This document shows positions 7,905-16,790 of a stretch of 64,000 nt of DNA, one piece after another; positions within the stretch are counted from its first letter, which is position 1; each line of letters begins with the position of its first letter. This DNA comes from Psychroflexus aurantiacus (lineage in GTDB: Bacteria; Bacteroidota; Bacteroidia; Flavobacteriales; Flavobacteriaceae), in assembly GCF_010820555.1 (NCBI RefSeq), contig NZ_JAAIKD010000002.1, positions 516,470-580,469 on the forward strand, written 5' to 3'. The translations under genes were made by a program, and so were the position numbers. The notes beneath the pieces were generated by a model. The model was not told where the DNA came from and did not search any database. It worked only from the letters and a program-made list of their open reading frames with translations.

Positions 7905-10316
7905 TTACATCAGTTCAGGATAATGCTCTGGTTTAAATTCTCGCAAAATACTATAGACTTTTTCAAAAACGTCTTCAGCAGAAGGTTTTGAAAAATAATC
8001 ACCATCCGTACCATAGGCCGGACGATGCGCCTTAGCCGTGAGGGTTTGCGGCTTGCTGTCTAAGACTTCATAGGCATTCTGTTCTTCCAGTATCTTTTGT
8101 AAGATATAGGCCGAAGCGCCGCCGGGAACGTCTTCATCTATAACCAGTAATCGGTTTGTTTTCTCAACGCTTTTTACAATATCGTGGCTTATGTCAAAAG
8201 GTAACAGAGACTGACAATCTATGATTTCCACATCGATATCGACTTCCTGCAAATCCTTGGCCGCCTGCTCAATAATTCTTAAGGTGGATCCATAAGAAAC
8301 GATGGTCAAGTCTTTCCCTTCCCGAATGGTTTCTACTTTCCCGACCGGAGTTTTGAATTCGCCCAGGTTATTCGGTTTCTTTTCCTTAAGTCTGTAACCG
8401 TTCAGGCATTCCACAATGAGGGCTGGTTCATCGCTTTCCAGCATGGTATTGTAAAATCCTGCAGCTTTGGTCATGTTTCTTGGAACCAGAACATTCACTC
8501 CGCGTATCAAATTCAGGATTCCACCCATAGGTGAGCCAGAATGCCAGATGCCTTCAAGTCTGTGACCCCGTGTTCTGATGATAAGCGGCGATTTTTGTTT
8601 TCCCTTGGTTCTGTAGGCCGTGGTAGCCAGATCATCACTCATAATCTGTAAGGCGTAAAGCACATAATCCAGATACTGTATCTCCGCTATAGGACGTAGT
8701 CCCCGTAAGGACATACCGATACCCTGACCTAAAATGGTAGCTTCCCGTATTCCGGTATCCGCCACTCTTAATTTTCCGTATTTTTCCTGAAGACCCTCAA
8801 GTCCCTGGTTAACATCTCCAATCTCTCCGGCGTCTTCTCCAAAGATTAAAGTTTCCGGTCGGGTCTCAAATATTTTGTCAAAATTATCTCTCAGGATAAC
8901 CCTGGCATCTACCTGTTCAGCATCCTCCGCATAGCTAGGTTCCAAAGCCTCAATATTGGTAGCCTTCCCTTCATATTCACTCCACAGGTGACTGCTGTAA
9001 TCGGGCTGGGTCCTGGCTTTAAAGGCTTTGATCCACTGAATCAGATTTTCCTTAGCTTCAGACTGCTCTCCTCTTACATAACGTAAAGCACGTCTGGCGG
9101 TCGCCAGAATAACCGATTTTAAGGGTTCATCATTGTCTTTGAGTTCTTTGACCAAAGCGGTGATGAAATTCTTGTTCTCAGAAGAATTTGCCAAATCGGT
9201 AAGTAATTGTATGACGGTTTTGTTTTCCGTTTTTGCCGTTTTTCCAAAAGCAGTCCAAGCCGCTTTTTTACCGTCTCTGACTTCTTTCTTGATGCTTTTT
9301 TCGAGCTCAGCCAGTTCCTCTTCGGTAGAAAATCCGTTGGAGATCATCCATTCCCGCATTTTTACATTGCAGTCGTGTTCTCTTTCCCACTGCAGTCGGT
9401 CTTCCGATTTATAACGTTCGTGTGATCCTGAGGTAGAATGACCCTGAGGCTGAGTTACTTCAACCACATGTATTAAAACCGGAACATGCTGCTCTCGAGC
9501 AATTTGTTCTGCCTTTTCGTAAGTTTCAATTAAGGCAGGATAATCCCAGGCTTTAACAACTAATATTTCATAGCCGTTGGTATCGTTTTCTTTCTGAAAG
9601 CCTTTGAGGATTTCAGAAATGTTTTCTTTGGTAGTTTGGTGTCTGGCATGAACGGATATGCCATAGTCATCGTCCCAGACGTTGATAACCATAGGGACCT
9701 GAAGAACGCCTGCAGCATTGAAGGTTTCCCAGAAATGCCCTTCACTAGTACTTGCATTTCCAATGGTTCCCCAGGCAATTTCATTTCCGTGGTTAGAAAA
9801 TTTTTCAGTATCGATGCCCTCTACATGTCTGTAAATTTTGGAAGCCTGCGCAAGACCCAGCAAACGCGGCATCTGACCTGCAGTAGGAGAAATGTCTGCA
9901 CTTGAGTTTTTTTGTTCAGTTAAATTCTTCCAGCTCCCGTCTTCATTCAAACTGTGCGTCATAAAATGACCACCCATCTGGCGTCCACCCGACATAGGCT
10001 CATCTTCCAAATTGGTGTTGGCGTAGAGTCCGGCAAAAAATTGCTCAATCGTCAGCTCCCCAATGGCCATCATAAAGGTTTGATCTCTATAATAACCGGA
10101 ACGGAAATCCCCATTCTTGAAGGACTTCGCCCAGGCCAATTGAGGCACTTCCTTACCGTCTCCAAAAATTCCAAATTTAGCTTTACCGGTCAAGACTTCA
10201 CGTCTTCCAAGCAAACTGCATTCTCTGCTGGTTACGGCTATTTTATAATCGTCTAGAACTTGTGTTTTGAACTCGTCAAAAGAAAGATTTTCTTTTTTTT
10301 GAAGTTTATCTTGCAT
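7905..10316 (-). CDS. Alpha-ketoacid dehydrogenase E1, fused alpha and beta subunits
   Basis: 803 residues. The first half (about 1-400) is an E1-alpha domain with thiamine-diphosphate-binding features GNASTSEGHFWETFNAAG and VWDDDYGIS, where the canonical GDG is replaced by GNAS. The second half (about 440-803) is an E1-beta domain (LIFGEDAGEIGDVNQGL, GMSLRGLRPIAEIQYLDY, VPRNMTKAAGFY, SYGSTLRIIEQAA). Such fusions in Bacteroidota catalyse oxidative decarboxylation of branched-chain 2-oxoacids or pyruvate, passing acyl groups to a lipoyl E2; E2 and E3 are not in this window. The gene is alone between two spacers. Which ketoacid is preferred cannot be decided from sequence; branched-chain is the more likely family label. 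Confidence 0.88.
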   Translation of the reverse strand: MQDKLQKKENLSFDEFKTQVLDDYKIAVTSRECSLLGRREVLTGKAKFGIFGDGKEVPQLAWAKSFKNGDFRSGYYRDQTFMMAIGELTIEQFFAGLYANTNLEDEPMSGGRQMGGHFMTHSLNEDGSWKNLTEQKNSSADISPTAGQMPRLLGLAQASKIYRHVEGIDTEKFSNHGNEIAWGTIGNASTSEGHFWETFNAAGVLQVPMVINVWDDDYGISVHARHQTTKENISEILKGFQKENDTNGYEILVVKAWDYPALIETYEKAEQIAREQHVPVLIHVVEVTQPQGHSTSGSHERYKSEDRLQWEREHDCNVKMREWMISNGFSTEEELAELEKSIKKEVRDGKKAAWTAFGKTAKTENKTVIQLLTDLANSSENKNFITALVKELKDNDEPLKSVILATARRALRYVRGEQSEAKENLIQWIKAFKARTQPDYSSHLWSEYEGKATNIEALEPSYAEDAEQVDARVILRDNFDKIFETRPETLIFGEDAGEIGDVNQGLEGLQEKYGKLRVADTGIREATILGQGIGMSLRGLRPIAEIQYLDYVLYALQIMSDDLATTAYRTKGKQKSPLIIRTRGHRLEGIWHSGSPMGGILNLIRGVNVLVPRNMTKAAGFYNTMLESDEPALIVECLNGYRLKEKKPNNLGEFKTPVGKVETIREGKDLTIVSYGSTLRIIEQAAKDLQEVDIDVEIIDCQSLLPFDISHDIVKSVEKTNRLLVIDEDVPGGASAYILQKILEEQNAYEVLDSKPQTLTAKAHRPAYGTDGDYFSKPSAEDVFEKVYSILREFKPEHYPELM

Positions 10317-10524
10317 TTTATCAATTTTGTGACTCTTGCGAAGATACTAAATTTTGATGAGAAATTTTGCCTGTAATTAAAGCTGAAATGAATTATTCGT
10401 AATGAAATTAGGATTTATTTAATTTTCATGAATATATGTCAGTTTAAATCAAATTAAATTGATAATATTTCAAGGATAGAGCTTTAAAACCTATCAAATT
10501 CACCTGATCGACTTCAGTTAAATT

Positions 10525-13500
10525 TTAGCCAACCACCTGTAGACTGCTGTAGCCCTGAGCGTTTCGGTCCAAGACGATCTGCGTTTGAATGCGTTCTTTC
10601 AGGCTGCTGACATGACTGATGATGCCAATAGTTTTATTGCTTTCCGCCTGCAGGCGTTCCAGGGTGTCTAAAGTAACATCGAGCGTCTCCGGATCCAGAG
10701 TTCCAAAGCCCTCATCGATAAACAAACTGTTGATTTCGACATTCCTGGACGCTAAATCGGACAATCCAAGGGCCAGAGCCAGGCTCATCAGGAAGGTTTC
10801 ACCTCCAGAGAGGGTTTTTACCGAACGCCGCATGCCGCCCATATGATGATCGATAATGTAGAGCTGGTCTTTATCCTCATTCGGGAGATAGCGGTCCAGT
10901 TCATAGCGGGAATTCAAATGCTTTAAACGTTTGTTTCCCAGGTATATCAGGCGCTGCAAGCTTAAATCCTGGGCGAATTTATTGAATTTATGTCCTTCAG
11001 CATCTCCGATGAGACTGTTCAATATCTCCCAGGTTTTATTCGCTTTCTGCTCCCGGACAATGCTGTCCTCAATGCTTTTAAGCCGGTCAATTCGGTCGCT
11101 GTTGTTTTTTAACTGCCTGTTGACTTCTTCAAGTTCAGTTCTGACCTTTTTCAAGTCATCCTTTAGCCTGTTCAAGGCAAGTTCAGCTTCATTTTTATCG
11201 GTGAAGCATTCAAATCTCAAGTTTTTAATCTGCGTTTTTAAACCTTTTATTTTTTCCTTCTGAATTTGTAAGCGTTCGCTTAATTCGTTGAGCCGCTGGC
11301 TTAAGGCCTGGTAGTCTGCCGCTTTCATTCGAGATGAATTGGCTTCCGAAATGCTTAAAAATGCACTGGCTTTTATTTTAGGCTCTAAGCTTGCCTGAAG
11401 TTTTAGCAGCTTATTCTCAACAGAGCTTAGGCTGTTTTTCTCTTTGTCCAAAGACTCCTGAGTTGATGCCAGGTTTGACTTCAGCCTGATCCAGTCTGAT
11501 GTCATCTTAGAAACTAGTTCCTCCAGATTTTCACCCGCATATAAATCCTCCATTTCAGCTTTAAGCCGGCTTCCTTCTTTCCCGATTTCGTCGAGTTCTT
11601 TTAAGGTGGATACAGAAATTTTCAGGGCTTTGGCTTCCAGTTGAAGTGTTTTCAATTCCTCAAGATTTTCAATCTGTTGTTCAGTGATAGTTTCCAGGGC
11701 CTGAAGTGATTTGTTCTTTGCCTCAGATAAAACGCTCTGGTAGTTTTTTGTGAAAGCCTCTTTTTTGTTTTGAAGATTGGTTTGAATTAGCCTCAGCTCT
11801 TCCTTAATCTCAGAAGCGCGTTTGGATGTTGTAACCTGCTCAGCTTTCAATTTTGCCAGTTCATGGGAAATCAACTGAAGTTTTTGCTTTTGATGCTGAA
11901 GCTTTTTATCCAGTTCTGAATCTATGCCAGGCGCATGTTCGGCAAAAGGATGCTGTTCAGACCCACAAACGGGGCAGGCTTCATTTTCAACCAGTTTCTT
12001 CCTAAGTTCTTCCACCTCAAGTCTCAGGCTTTGGTTTTCCTTCTCCGTCTCCAGGTGATTTACTTTTTCTTCTGCTGCTTTCAACGTTGTCTCCTGGGTT
12101 GAAATCAATTCCGGAAATTTTGAAAGTTCTTCCTGCTCCTTTTTGAGCTGAGTGTCTAATTTAAGGGCCTGCTCTTCTAAGTCTTTGATGGATTTATCCT
12201 CATGCTTGGCCTCCTTTAATTGGCGTAAAAACTGATTTTGAGCTTTGATGCTTTCTTCAAGAGTTTCATCAGCTTTAGTTTCAATATTCAGGGATTTAAT
12301 CCTCTGTTCAGTAGCTTCCAGTCGGGTCTGAAGTTTATCCTCAAATTCATTTACCGGCTGCTTCTGAAATTGTAATCCTAAAAGGTCTAACTCTTTATTG
12401 AGGGCGTCCATTTTGGACTTATAATCATTGCGCTTAAGTTTTCTTTCACTGTCAAGGTTTTGATAAGATTTCAAAAAAGCAGTCAGTTCAGGTTCAACCT
12501 TAGCTTCTTCAAGATCCTTTTTAAGAAGCTTTGCGGCTTTACTCTTCAGGGATTCCAGTTCGTTTTGAATCTGAGCTCTTTTCCTGGCAAAGTCTTCGAT
12601 GGCTTCAGAATGGGCTTCCTTTTTATCGGTTAGCGTATTGTAACTCAGCAATTCCTCTTCAAAAGCTAAGGTTTTGGCATGCTGTTTCAATCTCTCCCCA
12701 TTTTTTTCCTGAAACTCTGAGAGTTCTTCAGTATAAGAATTAAGCCTTTTGGACTCGGTGTCCAGCTCCTGATCCAGTTTTTCTTTAGACTTGAGTTGTT
12801 CCAGGTTTTTCTCATACTGCGAGAGAGTCTTCTGTTGCAAGCTTTCCGTCTCCCCGAGTTGAGCTTTAAGGTGTTCCTTTTCCTGAAGTTCTTTCTCATC
12901 CAAAAGTTTTTCTTTGAGATCCTTCAATAAGGTCTTCTGCTCAGCGATTTTAGCGTCTAAGCTTTTGTACTTTTCAAATACTTTTCTTCCGATTTGTCGG
13001 TAAATCGACGTGTTGGTTATTTTTTCCAGTAGTTCACTTCGCTCTTTTTCATTGGATTGAAGCAGGCTTGCAAATTCACCCTGAGACAACAGCACCGATT
13101 TGACGAATTGGTCATAGGATAAACCTATCAGCCTTTGAATTTCTGTCAGTACCTCTGATTTCTTTTCACTAAAGGAAGTTTCGGTTACGGGATCCCACAA
13201 ATCCATGTCATATTCCCTTAATTTGTTATTCCTGTTGGTTGAAATAGACCAGGTAGATATAAAGGTCCCGGCATTGCAGGAAAATTCCACTTTCGCGTAG
13301 GCTTCTTTTTGATATTTCGTCAGGATGCTTCCATCCTGTTCAATCTTGTTTTTGGTAACACTGGATATTCTAGGAGTTCGGGCGTAAAGTGCCAGGCAAA
13401 TCGCATCGAGCAGACTGCTTTTTCCACTGCCGGTCGGGCCGGTAATCGCAAACAAACCGCCAGAATTTAATGGAGATTCATTAAAATTGACTTCATGTTC

Positions 13501-13548
13501 ACCTTTGAGTGAATTGATATTTTTAAAATGCAGTCGTTCAATTTTCAT
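10525..13548 (-). CDS. sbcC: SbcC-like nuclease ATPase subunit (Rad50 family)
   Basis: 1007 residues with the SMC/Rad50 layout: Walker A GPTGSGKS at 37-44, two long coiled-coil arms, a zinc hook CPVC at 525-528 in the middle, then near the C-terminus the ABC signature LSGGETFLMSLALALGLSDL and Walker B SLFIDEGFGTLD. With SbcD it forms the SbcCD (Mre11-Rad50-like) complex that cuts DNA hairpins and processes blocked double-strand ends. Its ATG overlaps the sbcD stop in ATGA, so the two subunits are translationally coupled. It is the last gene of the run that starts at aroQ. Length is normal for the family. Confidence 0.95.
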   Translation of the reverse strand: MKIERLHFKNINSLKGEHEVNFNESPLNSGGLFAITGPTGSGKSSLLDAICLALYARTPRISSVTKNKIEQDGSILTKYQKEAYAKVEFSCNAGTFISTWSISTNRNNKLREYDMDLWDPVTETSFSEKKSEVLTEIQRLIGLSYDQFVKSVLLSQGEFASLLQSNEKERSELLEKITNTSIYRQIGRKVFEKYKSLDAKIAEQKTLLKDLKEKLLDEKELQEKEHLKAQLGETESLQQKTLSQYEKNLEQLKSKEKLDQELDTESKRLNSYTEELSEFQEKNGERLKQHAKTLAFEEELLSYNTLTDKKEAHSEAIEDFARKRAQIQNELESLKSKAAKLLKKDLEEAKVEPELTAFLKSYQNLDSERKLKRNDYKSKMDALNKELDLLGLQFQKQPVNEFEDKLQTRLEATEQRIKSLNIETKADETLEESIKAQNQFLRQLKEAKHEDKSIKDLEEQALKLDTQLKKEQEELSKFPELISTQETTLKAAEEKVNHLETEKENQSLRLEVEELRKKLVENEACPVCGSEQHPFAEHAPGIDSELDKKLQHQKQKLQLISHELAKLKAEQVTTSKRASEIKEELRLIQTNLQNKKEAFTKNYQSVLSEAKNKSLQALETITEQQIENLEELKTLQLEAKALKISVSTLKELDEIGKEGSRLKAEMEDLYAGENLEELVSKMTSDWIRLKSNLASTQESLDKEKNSLSSVENKLLKLQASLEPKIKASAFLSISEANSSRMKAADYQALSQRLNELSERLQIQKEKIKGLKTQIKNLRFECFTDKNEAELALNRLKDDLKKVRTELEEVNRQLKNNSDRIDRLKSIEDSIVREQKANKTWEILNSLIGDAEGHKFNKFAQDLSLQRLIYLGNKRLKHLNSRYELDRYLPNEDKDQLYIIDHHMGGMRRSVKTLSGGETFLMSLALALGLSDLASRNVEINSLFIDEGFGTLDPETLDVTLDTLERLQAESNKTIGIISHVSSLKERIQTQIVLDRNAQGYSSLQVVG

Positions 13549-14756
13549 TCTTCCTTATAATTCAGTTCTTCCAGGATGTCTTCAAAAGCGGAAAAGAGTT
13601 CCAGCTTCGTCTCTTTGGTTTCGTCTAAACCCTCCAGTCTTTTCTGAAAAACCTCTTTCGGTGTAAAATCAGAGACCTGGTTTTCTGCGGATGACACCCC
13701 GCGTTCAACGTCAGAGGTATTTTTGAAAGTGACTTTGTGCTTGACGATTTCGCAGTTTGTAGTATTAAAGGCTTCAATCACCTGTTCCAGTTCATAGGTT
13801 TTGGTAGCCGAAAATTCAGCTTCAATCAGCTCCACTTCAATTAAAGTCTTTAAGGGATACTCATTTTTAATCAACTCCAGTTTTTCTTTGATCTCTTCCA
13901 GATTTCCTTTGATCAAGACCAAATCTCTGAATTTTGGAATGGAAACGCTTTCGGGTTCGAAAGAGGTTTCCGTATCCAGGATCAAAATGCGTTTTTCATT
14001 TGCGCGTTCACTAAACGACAAGGGGATAGGGGAGCCGCTATAAAAAATGGGGGTTTCAGCACTTAGTCGCTGCGGCTTGTGGATGTGTCCAAGGGCCATA
14101 TAATCGTAAGCATTCCCGAAATGGGAGACTTCCAGGCCAGCCAGATTCCCGATTTGGATATCGCGCTCACTTTCCGATACGCTTGCCCCCGTCGCAAAGA
14201 GATGACCCATGCCGATTAAGGGAATATCAGGATAGTTGTCTTTGGCAAGTTTAGCCGTTTCCTGAAAGTGAAAGGCGATACTTTCTTTTACGGCCTCCTG
14301 CTTATTCTCGTAATTTTCTGCATCAAACTGTCGCTGAAGGTTTCTGCTTCTCAGGTAAGGAATGGCTGCAACGACCAGTTCAGCCTGGTCTTCAGAAGGA
14401 ATCGGAATCAGGCAGTCTTCAAACTGCTCCGGCATCTGACTGATGACATGAATGTCCAGCTCGTTTAAAATGTCTCTCGGAGCATCCAGCACGCTCGGAG
14501 AATCGTGATTTCCGCCAGTGATAATGATTTTAAAATCAAACTTTTTGAGTTTGATGAGGGTTTTATAATACTGACTTCTGGACTCGCTGGAAGGGTTTGA
14601 AAAATCGAAAACATCACCGGATATCAAAAGGACGTCTACCGGATGTGCTCTTAAATAATCACACAGCCAGTTGATGAAAAGGTCGAAATCATGAGCCAGG
14701 TCTGTTTTGTGAAGTCGTTTTCCAATATGCCAGTCTGCCGTATGTAGTATTTTCAT
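13545..14756 (-). CDS. sbcD: SbcD-like exonuclease subunit (Mre11 family)
   Basis: 403 residues. The calcineurin-like phosphoesterase motifs are all present: HTADWHIGKR, SGDVFDFSNPS, GGNHDSP, GMGHLF and GHIHKPQ, which bind the two catalytic Mn ions. The C-terminal part (after about 280) is the capping region plus the helices that contact SbcC. It is the nuclease subunit of SbcCD, acting on DNA ends and palindromes in the cytoplasm. It ends in a 4-base overlap with sbcC and begins 9 bases after the DUF2490 gene, so it is probably co-transcribed with the upstream envelope genes. Confidence 0.95.
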   Translation of the reverse strand: MKILHTADWHIGKRLHKTDLAHDFDLFINWLCDYLRAHPVDVLLISGDVFDFSNPSSESRSQYYKTLIKLKKFDFKIIITGGNHDSPSVLDAPRDILNELDIHVISQMPEQFEDCLIPIPSEDQAELVVAAIPYLRSRNLQRQFDAENYENKQEAVKESIAFHFQETAKLAKDNYPDIPLIGMGHLFATGASVSESERDIQIGNLAGLEVSHFGNAYDYMALGHIHKPQRLSAETPIFYSGSPIPLSFSERANEKRILILDTETSFEPESVSIPKFRDLVLIKGNLEEIKEKLELIKNEYPLKTLIEVELIEAEFSATKTYELEQVIEAFNTTNCEIVKHKVTFKNTSDVERGVSSAENQVSDFTPKEVFQKRLEGLDETKETKLELFSAFEDILEELNYKEE

Positions 14757-14764
14757 GAAAAATG

Positions 14765-15445
14765 TTAAAGCGATTTGTAATAGCCTACTTTAAACCATAA
14801 GCGATGTCTGAATTTATCTTCAACCAGATAATCATCGGTTCTGTAATCCAAGCCGACTTCAAATTTATTCTTGTCATCGAAATAAAAGCCCAGGGAGGCG
14901 GCAAATCTATTTTCCAGATCGTCTTCACTGCTTTGAATCATGTAGATAAGTTCGTTGGAAACCGCCAAATACTTTTCACCCGGATCTAAACTTAAACCCT
15001 GTAAGGGAATTTGTCCTTTTAATCGGTAACGCGCTCTGAAGAGGAGAGGGGCCTCTTTGAAAAAAGTCTCATCGATTCGGATGCGATGACCAATTCTATA
15101 GAACGAGGCCCTTTGCAGAATAGAAACCTGCTGAATAGTTCTGTGTGTGTTTTCTCCTTCTTCAATTCTATATTGATAACCCACATCAACTTTGACAAAA
15201 GGCGAAAGACGTCGCCCGATGAAGCTTTGTAAATCGGTTAGGCTGTGTTCATATTCGAGTTCCTCATTGAGGTTGTTGGAGTCGTATAAGCCATGTTGAG
15301 ATTCGATTTTATGAGTCACAGTATACTTTTCTGAAACTTTATAACTCAGGGAGGCTTCAGGGAAAAAACCAAAAATGAATCTATCGCTTTGTGCCTCTGC
15401 CAAAAATGATCCTAAGAGACAAACCATTAAAATAAGTCTCTTCAT
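14765..15445 (-). CDS. DUF2490 family exported protein
   Basis: 226 residues from ATG 15445, which gives a clean signal peptide (MKRLILMVCLLGSFLAEAQ); a TTG at 15451 would overlap the previous stop and is less likely. The mature protein alternates hydrophobic and polar residues in strands ending in aromatic residues and closes with WFKVGYYKSL, the pattern of an outer-membrane beta-barrel. DUF2490 proteins are common in Bacteroidota and have no known function. The ATG follows the stop of the PepSY-like gene by 2 bases, so the pair is tightly coupled. Location in the outer membrane is inferred. Confidence 0.8.
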   Translation of the reverse strand: MKRLILMVCLLGSFLAEAQSDRFIFGFFPEASLSYKVSEKYTVTHKIESQHGLYDSNNLNEELEYEHSLTDLQSFIGRRLSPFVKVDVGYQYRIEEGENTHRTIQQVSILQRASFYRIGHRIRIDETFFKEAPLLFRARYRLKGQIPLQGLSLDPGEKYLAVSNELIYMIQSSEDDLENRFAASLGFYFDDKNKFEVGLDYRTDDYLVEDKFRHRLWFKVGYYKSL

Positions 15446-15447
15446 AA

Positions 15448-16020
15448 TCAATAATCTAAATTATCAGTAGCCTTTAGGTTAACACTTCTTTTTTTAATCA
15501 AAATGCCTTCTGAATCAAACAGGGCTTCCCATAATTCATCCTCAGTCTCAGTTTTTCCATAGAATTCAATTTCGTAACTCACAGTGATGTCCTCAAATTC
15601 ATCTTCGTCGATGACATCTTCAAGATCATCTCCTTCGCCTGTATATTGGATTTGAATTTTTGAAATTGAAAATTTGCTGAAGTAGGTGTTTAGATAGGTT
15701 GAGATGACTTTTCTAACTTCTTCATCGAGTTCGTTTTCATCGATTAAGACTTCAATGTTCCGGACATTCCCGTCTAAGTCAAACTCAACACTATGCAGGT
15801 GTTTATTGTGTTTCAATTTAGCCTCAAAAACCTGTTCCTCATCATCGGTTTGAAAATACCATTTGGTTCTCCTTTTGTTTTCATAGGCATCGTTTAGCCA
15901 TGCTTTCGCCTGCTGAGGGACTTCCTGCTTTTCAATTCTTTTTTCGACTTCATTTTTTTCCTGGGCAAAACCAAAAGAAAAACAAAGCATAATTAATAAA
16001 CGTGTTATTGATCTAATCAT
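15448..16020 (-). CDS. PepSY-like exported acidic protein
   Basis: 190 residues with a signal peptide (MIRSITRLLIMLCFSFGFAQ). The mature part is rich in Asp and Glu and follows the PepSY-like pattern of Bacteroidota: VPQQAKAWLNDAYENKRRTKW, then FEAKLKHNKHLHSVEFDLDGNVRNIE, with a second, looser copy later (TVSYEIEFYGKT, ALFDSEGILIKKR). Such periplasmic domains are thought to bind or inhibit other proteins, but this member has no known role. It is sandwiched between aroQ (11 bases) and DUF2490 (2 bases), and the tight packing with DUF2490 suggests the two act together at the envelope. Confidence 0.65.
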   Translation of the reverse strand: MIRSITRLLIMLCFSFGFAQEKNEVEKRIEKQEVPQQAKAWLNDAYENKRRTKWYFQTDDEEQVFEAKLKHNKHLHSVEFDLDGNVRNIEVLIDENELDEEVRKVISTYLNTYFSKFSISKIQIQYTGEGDDLEDVIDEDEFEDITVSYEIEFYGKTETEDELWEALFDSEGILIKKRSVNLKATDNLDY

Positions 16021-16031
16021 AAGTAAGAAAT

Positions 16032-16448
16032 TTAATCTAAGAAACTTCGTATGGCTAATTCATAGCTTCTCAAACCAAAACCAATAATGATACCAAACGC
16101 ATTTGGGGAGATATAAGAGTGTTTTCTAAAATCTTCCCTGGCATGTGTATTGGAAATATGTACTTCAATAACCGGTGTTCCAATGGCTTTGATAGCATCT
16201 CCAATGGCTACCGAGGTATGCGTGTAGGCCGCAGCATTAAGTATAATCCCATCCACATTGTCATCAGCTTCCTGTAGTTCGGAAATGATTTCCCCTTCAA
16301 TATTGGATTGAAAGTAGGATAATTCAAGGTCTTTAAATTCAAATTGAAGTTCTGAAAAGTAATCTTTGAAGGTAGATTTGCCGTAAATTTCAGGTTCTCT
16401 TTTTCCTAATATATTTAAATTAGGGCCGTTGATGATGTGTATTTTCAT
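16032..16448 (-). CDS. aroQ: 3-dehydroquinate dehydratase, type II
   Basis: 138 residues from ATG 16448, which gives the standard start MKIHIINGPNLNILGKRE; the ATG at 16469 adds seven residues not found in the family. Catalytic Arg17 and Tyr22 (REPEIYG) are visible, with the loop and substrate-binding motifs ILNAAAYTHTSVAI, VEVHISN and RKHSYISP. It dehydrates 3-dehydroquinate to 3-dehydroshikimate in the shikimate pathway as a dodecamer. It is the first gene of a minus-strand run leading to sbcC. The chorismate synthase of the same pathway lies elsewhere in the window at 53830. Confidence 0.95.
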   Translation of the reverse strand: MKIHIINGPNLNILGKREPEIYGKSTFKDYFSELQFEFKDLELSYFQSNIEGEIISELQEADDNVDGIILNAAAYTHTSVAIGDAIKAIGTPVIEVHISNTHAREDFRKHSYISPNAFGIIIGFGLRSYELAIRSFLD

Positions 16449-16604
16449 AGCGAATGACTTTATGTTCAAATTTATTAAAATAAATGCGTTGTGACTACTT
16501 TATTATACAAGTTATAATTTTAAATAAGACATGAAGCCTGTTTTGACCCTATAAAATAAGTGTATTCTCTAAGGAATCACAAATCCTTTTGTTTTAAGTT
16601 CGAT

Positions 16605-16633
16605 CCTGCCTTCCTAAGCGGAACACAGGCAGG
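16605..16633. repeat. CCTGCCT...AGGCAGG intergenic inverted repeat
   Basis: Perfect 7-bp arms (16605-16611 and 16627-16633) around a 15-base loop containing TAAGCGGAAC. A degenerate relative lies at 19722-19751. The form suggests a dispersed flavobacterial intergenic repeat. Confidence 0.5.
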
Positions 16634-16700
16634 CGAAGTTGAGAACCTTCTTTAAGTGATCAAAGGCTTAAAACCCTGCTTGAACTTTTGTACATATAAC

Positions 16701-16737
16701 ATCTATTCTAATTTTTGCATCAAGCATTAGAATAGAT
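16701..16737. promoter_or_regulatory. Candidate operator: 11-bp perfect inverted repeat
   Basis: ATCTATTCTAA at 16701-16711 and its exact complement TTAGAATAGAT at 16727-16737 are separated by 15 bases, giving 26 bases between half-site starts, about two and a half turns. It lies 54-90 bases before the ATG of the HTH/S24 regulator and is a good candidate for its own binding site. Confidence 0.5.
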
Positions 16738-16790
16738 TAGGATTTTTTCCTTAGATTTATGGAATTATTCCTAATTAAGCACAAACGGAT

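Larger units (their letters stand above)
16449..16790. other. Divergent regulatory region between aroQ and the S24 regulator
   Basis: This 342-base gene-free stretch must hold the promoters of aroQ (minus) and the regulator (plus). It contains a CCTGCCT/AGGCAGG repeat at 16605-16633, the 11-bp inverted repeat at 16701-16737, and a wider ATTAGGA/TCCTAAT pair at 16736-16775. I could not place a full TAnnTTTG promoter; TAGATTTA at 16752-16759 is one mismatch away. Confidence 0.5.

Noticed and set aside
9133..10256. Several plus-strand open frames opposite the E1 gene
   Set aside because: They are shadows of the strongly coding minus strand.
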